A stretch of 37,225 nt of DNA from Acinetobacter sp. Ac_5812. GTDB taxonomy: Bacteria; Pseudomonadota; Gammaproteobacteria; Pseudomonadales; Moraxellaceae. Every line of letters starts with the position of its first letter. Within the stretch, counting starts at the first letter, position 1. The stretch spans positions 1-37,225 of the forward strand of contig NZ_LXUK01000004.1 in NCBI RefSeq assembly GCF_013072695.1. Reading direction: 5' to 3'. The position numbers and the translations under genes were made by a program. Under the pieces are notes generated by a model. The model did not search any database. It was not told the DNA's origin and worked only from the letters and a program-made list of their open reading frames with translations. Of the stretch, positions 31,767 through 37,225 are shown in pieces.

Positions 31767-32297
31767 GTGATCAGACGAATTAAAAATGCTTCTACAGCAA
31801 CTTGTACTCTACCCATTTATATGGGCTTTCTCATGACAGAACCGAACTCTATTAGCTGCACACAACTTGCCGAGACTTATAACATCTCGCATGATAGTGT
31901 AAATCGCTTTCTAGAACGTGAAGACTACACACCTCACGACCTATATCAAGAAGCAATTCAACATATTGATAATAATAAACTTATAGTCAGTATTGATGAT
32001 ACTGTTTTAGATAAACCATATAGTCAGCATATGGACTTAGTTAGCTATTTTTGGTCAGGCAAACACCACCGATCCGTCAAGGGTATTAATCTCATTACCT
32101 TGTATGCGACAGATCAAAATGGTCAAAATATTCCAATTAATTTCCGAATTTATGACAAATCTGAAGGTAAAACCAAGAATGATTACTTTATGGATATGTT
32201 AAGTGAAGTACTCAGTTGGGGTGCAAAGATTCAATTTATTACAGGTGATAGTTGGTATTCATCGACTGGAAATCTAAAAACCATAAGAAAACATGTA
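31713..32297 (+). pseudogene. IS701-like (ISAba11-type) transposase, N-terminal fragment
   Basis: The frame from GTG 31767 has about 177 genuine residues: MTEPNSISCTQLAETYNISH, the DDE Asp in LIVSIDDTVLDKPYS, the SGKHHRSVKGINLITLYAT strand, and ITGDSWYSS with a second Asp. At 32298 the frame runs into GGACTTACGCA, the terminal repeat of another fragment, and stops. The element's own left end is at 31713. Confidence 0.75.
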
Positions 32298-32635
32298 GGA
32301 CTTACGCAGTATTATTTATAGATTCTCTGTGGTAGCAGATGATTTTTATCGAGAATAAAGTCATCAATGAAGTTTTTGATCATTGGTCTAAATAACTTCT
32401 TCTGCCAACGATATACATTTTCAAAGATCCGCTCAAACTGGTTCTTTTGTATCTCAACGTAGGCCATCAAGGCTGAAAAAATATGATTCGAAATCAGTTT
32501 AGATCGTCTTACTTGAAACTTTTCAATATGACAAACCTGTTTAATCACTCGGTGATATTGTTCTATTTTCCAATGACTTGAATGTAATTCATGAAAACCA
32601 TCAAAGGACAATAAATCATCTTCATCTTGATGCAC
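32298..32635 (-). pseudogene. IS701-like transposase, C-terminal fragment in opposite orientation
   Basis: The minus-strand frame 32312-32635 reads FDGFHELHSSHWKIEQYHRV and IKQVCHIEKFQVRRSK, the YREK-like (E in HWKIEQYHR) end of an IS701-type transposase, with the IS end GGACTTACGCA at 32298-32308. It faces the N-terminal fragment. The middle of the transposase is missing. It is cut at the right by an IS5-type element at 32640. It could be a second copy or an inverted half of the same element. Confidence 0.75.
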
Positions 32636-32639
32636 AATA

Positions 32640-33678
32640 GGCTTTGTTGCACAAAGCTATTCTTGAAGGCTTCTTCAGCAATATAATTTCCAGATGAAGA
32701 AGCCTGCACCTAAAATCTACCGTACAACCAATTGGTCCTCGTATAACCAAGCTTTAATCAAGCGAGGGAATATTTCAATCTGGTTTGATCCAAAGACCCA
32801 ATGGTATGCACAACCACAAGGCAAGCACGGACGAAATCAAACTTATTCCAATACAGCGATTCAATGCTGTTTAATGATCAAATCTCTATTCTGTCTTTCT
32901 TTACGTATGGTCACTGGCTTTGCTCAAAGCCTGATTAAACTCAGTGGCTTGAATTGGACAGCATCAGATTACTCCCCCCTCTGTAGACGACAAAAGCATA
33001 TTGATATTGCGATAAGCTATCAGAAAAGTCGTGATGGGTTACACCTACTCGTCGACTCTACGGGTTTAAAATTTTTAGGTGAAGGAGAATAGAAGCGTAA
33101 GAAACATCAGCCTGAATACCGTCGGAAATGGCGTAAACTGCATATCGGTATAGATGCTAAAACCCTGCAAATACGAGCAGTTCAGCTGACAACAAATAAT
33201 ATCAGTGATTCGCAAGTTCTTGGAAATTTACTTGATCAAATCCCATTAGATGAGCAGATTGATTCATTCTATACAGACGGGGCTTATGACACAAAACAAT
33301 GCCGTCAGGTCATTGCAGATCGGCAAGCGTATGCCGTGATTCCACCCAGAAAAAATGCAAAGCCTTGGAAAGATAACAAAGTTCATTCGCGAGAGCGAAA
33401 TGAATTACTTCGAACAGTTAAACGTTTCGGCAGGACACTATGGAAAAAATGGTCAGGCTATCATCACCGAAGTTTGGTCGAAACTAAGATGCATTGCATC
33501 AAATTATTAGGCGATAAACTCAGTGCTAGGAACTTTCAAAGCCAAGTCAATGAGGCACATTCCCGTATAGCTATTTTAAATAAATTTACAGAATTAGTCC
33601 GACCTCATACTCAAGTTGTCACTTAAATTTGAGGCACCTAGGAGAACTTTGCCTTTAAATCCTTTATGCAATAAAGCC
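32640..33678 (+). mobile_element. IS5-family element (IS903-like group)
   Basis: The ends are GGCTTTGTTGCACAAAG (32640) and, inverted, TTATGCAATAAAGCC (ending 33678), about 1039 bases, typical for this group. It carries one transposase gene with an in-frame stop. Confidence 0.85.
32694..33626 (+). pseudogene. IS5-family transposase with an internal amber codon
   Basis: A single 311-codon frame is interrupted only by TAG at 33090-33092, where family members are expected to have Trp (GEGE-W-KRKKHQPEYRRKWRKLH). The DDE motifs remain: Asp in LLVDSTGLK, Asp in FYTDGAYD, and Glu in RSLVETKMHCIK. One point change would restore the protein, so inactivation is recent, or a local amber suppressor could read it. 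Confidence 0.85.
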
Positions 33679-33948
33679 CTATATATCTGTTATATATAAT
33701 GTTTATTAAAATACTATTTATGTTATTTAAGGTATTTTATGTCGGTAACTATTGCCAAGGTTGGGGTTTCTTTCACATGCTTGATGAATTCGTCACTTTT
33801 CCACGCGATGAGCAGAAACAAAACGACTTATTTTGACTTCTCCTTGTTTATCCACAACTTTTTAAATTTGAATTTTAATCCCTGTTAGTAATATCATATT
33901 TAGACAAATTCTACTTCCAAACACGCCACTGTAGCGTAGGAGTATCAC

Positions 33949-34575
33949 ATGTCTAAGAAGTTGCCCATCTACTTCTCTGATGACGCATGGTCATCTTTGC
34001 AAGATCTCATGGGTCCAGAGGGTAAGCCAAGCCCTACCATCAATACAGTTCTAGAACAAATCGCTGTTCAAAATGAACTTGTTGAGAAATTAGGGTTAAC
34101 CGCAGTACTACCCAAATCCAAAGTCTCAATTCCAGTCTCTTTAGAGCGCATTCCTGCTGGTCCTGCATTTAGTACCAAGGATGAACAAGATAAAGCACTC
34201 GATCTGAATGAGTTCCTTATTCATAACCCTATTTCTACATTTATCGCTTACGTAGACAGTGAATCGATGCTTGATGCAGGTTTTGAGATTAATGATCCGA
34301 TCATTGTTGATCGCAGTATAGAAGCAAAGCACTACGATATCGTAATTGCATTAATTGATAATAGTTCTTCGACAATTAAGCGGTTAATGATTACAAGCAA
34401 GATGTCTAAGTCTGAAATCAAAGAGATTTTCGGAGATGAAGACTACCCTCTTCCAGACCTTTGGTTAAAAGCTGAGAATCCTAGATACAATCACATCATT
34501 CCCAACGACAGTCAGACAATATCTATTTGGGGTGTAGTGACTTTTAATTTAAAACGTATTCATCACCGTTCATAA
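33949..34575 (+). CDS. umuD: UmuD homologue of the long UmuDAb type
   Basis: 208 residues, longer than Escherichia coli UmuD (139), as in Acinetobacter UmuDAb, an SOS regulator there. The cleavage site A70-G71 ([10 protein letters not shown]) is present. The catalytic dyad is Ser106 (YVDSESML) and Lys144 (STIKRLMI), in an S24 peptidase domain. The extra N-terminal about 60 residues could bind DNA, as reported for UmuDAb. RecA-stimulated self-cleavage is expected. GGAG precedes the start. The umuC gene follows after 14 bases. Confidence 0.92.
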   Translation: MSKKLPIYFSDDAWSSLQDLMGPEGKPSPTINTVLEQIAVQNELVEKLGLTAVLPKSKVSIPVSLERIPAGPAFSTKDEQDKALDLNEFLIHNPISTFIAYVDSESMLDAGFEINDPIIVDRSIEAKHYDIVIALIDNSSSTIKRLMITSKMSKSEIKEIFGDEDYPLPDLWLKAENPRYNHIIPNDSQTISIWGVVTFNLKRIHHRS

Positions 34576-34589
34576 AAAGAAGAATAAAA

Positions 34590-35885
34590 ATGAAAAGTGA
34601 AAATGAAATATTCGCGTTAGTTGACGTGAATAATTGCTACGTCTCGTGTGAACGTGTGTTTAACCCTGCCCTAAATGATCGCCCAACCATTGTGCTCAGC
34701 AACAACGATGGCTGTGCCGTGGCAAGAAGCCAAGAAGCAAAAGACTTAGGTATAAAGATGGGGGTTCCTGTATTTCAGATTCAGGATTTGATCAAACAAC
34801 ATAACATTCAGGTTCTCTCGAGTAATTTCTCTCTGTATGGTGAAATGTCCAGACGCTTTATGGAGCTTCTCGGGAGTTATGTTGCACCTGGAGAGCAAGA
34901 AGTCTATTCAATTGACGAATGCTTCCTAAAGCTCACAGCGTATGAGCACTTATTTGACCTGACAGAATATGCGCAAGATATGAGAATTAAAACATTCCAA
35001 TGGTTAGGCCTACCCTGCTGTATTGGAATCGGTCGCTCTAAAACTGAAGCCAAGATTGCCAATCATTTAGCCAAGAAGAACAAGTATTTTGGTGGCGTGT
35101 GTAATTTAGTTCATATGGACCAGTGCTCTGCTGAGACTTTACTGGCGCAAGTCGATGTATCTGATGTTTGGGGAGTCGGCAGGCAGAACTGCAAGAAACT
35201 CAATGCTATGGGCATCCAGTCTGTTCTAGATCTGATTAACGCCAATCCTAAAGAAATTAAAAAGCAATTCAGCATCGTCATGGAAAAGACAGTACTTGAG
35301 TTACAGGGTTTGTCTTGTATCGACCTGACTGATGATGCAGTAGCCAAAAAGCAGATTATCAGCAGCCGTTCATATGGCAGCCCTGTGTATGAAGTGGATG
35401 ATCTAAAGGCTTCGGTGCGACTCTATGTAGCCAGAGCAGTAAAGCGAATGCGTGATGATGGCTCAATCTGCAAGATGATTGGGGTTTATATTCAAACCAG
35501 TCGATTTGATAAGACTGAGCGTTACACTCCATACACCGTAGTTCAGATGCATGAGCATACAGACGACTGGTTACTTATCACCAAGGCTGCAATGAAAGGT
35601 ATCGATCAGATATTTAAGAAGGGTTTTAAGTATAAAAAGGCAGGAATCGTACTTTTAGAAATTAAGGATAAATCCAAATTTGTGCCTGATCTATTCACGG
35701 ACTATTCGCATAAGCAAGAGCGCGAAAAACTTTCAGATGTTATTGAAGCCATCAGTGAACGGTTTGGGAAGAATCTCGTTACGCTAGGCATTGCCAACAA
35801 TCAAGAAGCCTCATGGCACATGAATCAAAACCTTAGATCACCATCGTATTTAACAAAATGGTCTGACTTACCTAGAGTAGGATAA
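34590..35885 (+). CDS. umuC: UmuC, Y-family DNA polymerase V catalytic subunit
   Basis: 431 residues. The Y-family palm/finger motifs are [20 protein letters not shown] and [15 protein letters not shown], with the catalytic acids in [11 protein letters not shown]. An HhH region follows ([17 protein letters not shown]), then a little-finger domain and a C-terminal DUF4113-like end ([16 protein letters not shown]). With processed UmuD it makes the error-prone polymerase used in SOS mutagenesis. Intact and of normal length. It is co-transcribed with umuD and the small gene starting 5 bases after its stop. Confidence 0.95.
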   Translation: MKSENEIFALVDVNNCYVSCERVFNPALNDRPTIVLSNNDGCAVARSQEAKDLGIKMGVPVFQIQDLIKQHNIQVLSSNFSLYGEMSRRFMELLGSYVAPGEQEVYSIDECFLKLTAYEHLFDLTEYAQDMRIKTFQWLGLPCCIGIGRSKTEAKIANHLAKKNKYFGGVCNLVHMDQCSAETLLAQVDVSDVWGVGRQNCKKLNAMGIQSVLDLINANPKEIKKQFSIVMEKTVLELQGLSCIDLTDDAVAKKQIISSRSYGSPVYEVDDLKASVRLYVARAVKRMRDDGSICKMIGVYIQTSRFDKTERYTPYTVVQMHEHTDDWLLITKAAMKGIDQIFKKGFKYKKAGIVLLEIKDKSKFVPDLFTDYSHKQEREKLSDVIEAISERFGKNLVTLGIANNQEASWHMNQNLRSPSYLTKWSDLPRVG

Positions 35886-35889
35886 AAAC

Positions 35890-36108
35890 ATGCACTTATT
35901 TAAATTAACTGACGAACAAATTACTCAACTCCTAATCCCGAAACGATTTGTACCACCTACTCCGCAAGAACATGAAGGCAAGAACATGGTTTATGTTTTT
36001 GATAGTGATGATAAGTTTGAACTGACTTATTATGAGCTGGTGGATATCATTAGCAAAGCGAGAATGGCTGGGCCGAAGTTGATACCTGTTTTAGGTACTG
36101 TGAATTAG
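35890..36108 (+). CDS. Small hypothetical protein downstream of umuC
   Basis: 72 residues (MHLFKLTDEQITQLLIPKRF...VYVFDSDDKFELTYYELVDI), compact alpha/beta-like, acidic middle. It starts 5 bases after the umuC stop with a GTAGGA ribosome site, so it is almost certainly part of the umuDC operon. The family is not recognised. Position suggests a role with polymerase V or its regulation, unproven. Confidence 0.75.
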   Translation: MHLFKLTDEQITQLLIPKRFVPPTPQEHEGKNMVYVFDSDDKFELTYYELVDIISKARMAGPKLIPVLGTVN

Positions 36109-36345
36109 ATTGAGCAGAGGCGGCACGCCACTTGAATCATTATTTGATTGGAAGCGGATTTGGGCTGAGAATAATTTAGCTCAAATTTAACCTGACAGGC
36201 ACACTATAAAATGGGTAACTGTCATATCGAGTTTGGACTACAACACTTTAGCTCAGCGATTTACCAATTTACACTAGTGTCTAAAATCCAGTGACGAAAC
36301 TGTGATGCTAAAGCTTTTAAATTTCCCCTTTTTAAGATGCTTAGG
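36109..36345. other. Intergenic stretch after the umuDC operon
   Basis: No gene is supported. A short inverted pair TGACAG/CTGTCA (about 36193-36224) is visible. No convincing terminator was found for the umu operon or for the convergent recombinase fragment. Confidence 0.4.
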
Positions 36346-37205
36346 CTATTTGATCCAGAGTTCATCTTCTTGCATCATTTTTAACATTAAATTAAATATA
36401 ACCAGCGGAGTAACATTTTTTTTGTTAGAACCGACAACTCTTTGAAAACTAAATTTAACGGTTCGCTCAGGAGCATCCAAATTAACTGGGTAGTTTTGTT
36501 TTTCTAAATACAGATGATCCCCTAACATTGGCTCTATACCAGTAATAAAATTAACAATTTGTTGCTCATCACCTTTCATTCGGCATTGAAAATGTAGAAA
36601 ATTCTTACGCAATTTTCCAAGTAATAATAATATTTTAAGCGCCTTAACCGTGTTCTTTTCTTTCAGTGCATCTTGCTGCCTATCATCTTTATAATGAAAA
36701 TCAAGGAGAGGAATTATTTCATCTGGACGAGTCAGTTTTTTAGCCTTTTCGTAAAGTTCATCAAACCAACTCTCTTCTAAATTCTTACTATAAACATAAT
36801 TCGTTTTTAAATAAATTTTTTGGCGATCCATCCATTTAGTGCTCATCCATTGACATCGTTGCATCCATTCTTGAGCTTGAGTATCTTCGCTTAAACGCCC
36901 TTCTCTAAAACTTATCAAACGTTGAAAAGGTGTCAGAGTACTCTTCTCGATACTAAACTTCTTTTCTTGTCGGCCAGCCATCGTAACTGGCTGTGTTTGC
37001 TGATAAGAATTAAACCATTTCTGCTGCTGAGTATAACGATTTAGGTTTATGTAGTCTGTACTTGACTTCACTGGACTAAAACACTGTTCTAATACTTTTT
37101 TTGAAATGATACACGGCGAATTATAAATTCGATCGACTGCTAATAAATCCAAAACATGAAGGTAATTTGACGCCGTTTGCTCAATACTGCTATGCCCCAT
37201 CCAAG
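36346..37205 (-). pseudogene. C-terminal part of a tyrosine recombinase with a long extension
   Basis: The minus-strand frame opens at the IS boundary with GHSSIEQTASNYLHVLDLLA, the box II segment of tyrosine recombinases (catalytic His/Ser region and nucleophile Tyr in NYLHV). About 265 further residues follow, rich in charge and aromatic residues (MQRCQWMSTKWMDRQKIYLK and others), with no motif I know. The apparent ATG at 37200 is not a true start, because Trp-coding sequence of the same gene precedes it. The N-terminal catalytic part is separated by the IS3-family copy B at 37206. Whether it resumes beyond the window is unknown. Confidence 0.75.
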
Positions 37206-37225
37206 TGAACCGTACCGGGTTTGTC
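37206..37225 (+). mobile_element. IS3-family element, copy B (left end only)
   Basis: The last 20 bases, TGAACCGTACCGGGTTTGTC, are identical to the left end of copy A (28297-28316). The TTTGTC ending matches copy A's left end rather than its right end (TTTTTC), so copy B has the same orientation. Both copies have AAG on the left flank. Confidence 0.85.

Noticed and set aside
33679..33948. SOS-type operator upstream of umuD
   Set aside because: The stretch is A+T-rich, and I found no palindrome convincing enough to call a UmuDAb or LexA site.

Overview
The window reads as accessory DNA from an Acinetobacter-like gammaproteobacterium. The signs are a long UmuD of the UmuDAb kind, eight XerC/XerD 'pdif' sites of the type that scatter Acinetobacter plasmids, toxin-antitoxin (TA) cassettes between those sites, and a dense load of insertion sequences. 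No replication gene is visible. Plasmid or plasmid-derived origin is inferred from the pdif sites.

Region 1 (1-12.65 kb) is a methylated-amine and nitrogen island, visibly richer in G+C than the rest. It opens with glnK behind a sigma-54 promoter. Next, on the minus strand, come four genes for dimethylamine demethylation (a DmmA-like protein, an FAD/2Fe-2S reductase, a DUF3445 haem oxygenase and a GcvT-like tetrahydrofolate enzyme), then trimethylamine monooxygenase (tmm). A regulatory operon follows: soluble histidine kinase, NarL-type response regulator and a stand-alone double-PAS protein. Divergent from it is tdm, TMAO demethylase (DUF1989 + GcvT). The inferred route is TMA -> TMAO -> DMA -> methylamine with formaldehyde passed to tetrahydrofolate. 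A palindrome TACCC-N6-GGGTA lies 71-78 bp before tdm and the dmm operon, and a degenerate copy lies before tmm. It resembles NarL sites and is the likely target of the response regulator. The regulatory operon has its own sigma-54 promoter, so nitrogen limitation probably sits above the pathway. A sigma-54-driven ABC permease gene at 12.48 kb is cut off by an IS remnant.

Region 2 (12.65-16.76 kb) is a pile of mobile elements: an IS5 remnant, a broken IS630-type transposase, and an IS3 element whose orfB is split by a group II intron with its reverse transcriptase. The right end of the IS3 element runs into the first pdif site.

Region 3 (16.76-25.17 kb) is a pdif archipelago. Intervals bounded by the XerC sides of two sites hold TA operons (HicAB, RelBE-like, BrnTA). 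Intervals bounded by the XerD sides hold other cargo: a membrane protein with two Cys-containing small proteins; a UDG-fold protein paired with a macrodomain protein plus a Fic/Doc pair; a GNAT acetyltransferase. In each TA interval a GGGAGC hairpin or an operator sits a few bases from the XerC arm. An ISNCY/IS1202-like element is inserted exactly 5 bp from one site with a CGACT duplication.

Region 4 (25.2-37.2 kb) carries a serine resolvase, a Sel1-repeat lipoprotein, a lipoprotein serpin, an IS3-family element, a DUF4236 remnant, a DUF4143 ATPase, several degraded IS copies, a umuD-umuC operon with a small third gene, and the C-terminal part of a tyrosine recombinase with a long extension. 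That last gene is cut by a second copy of the same IS3-family element, in direct orientation, at the window edge.
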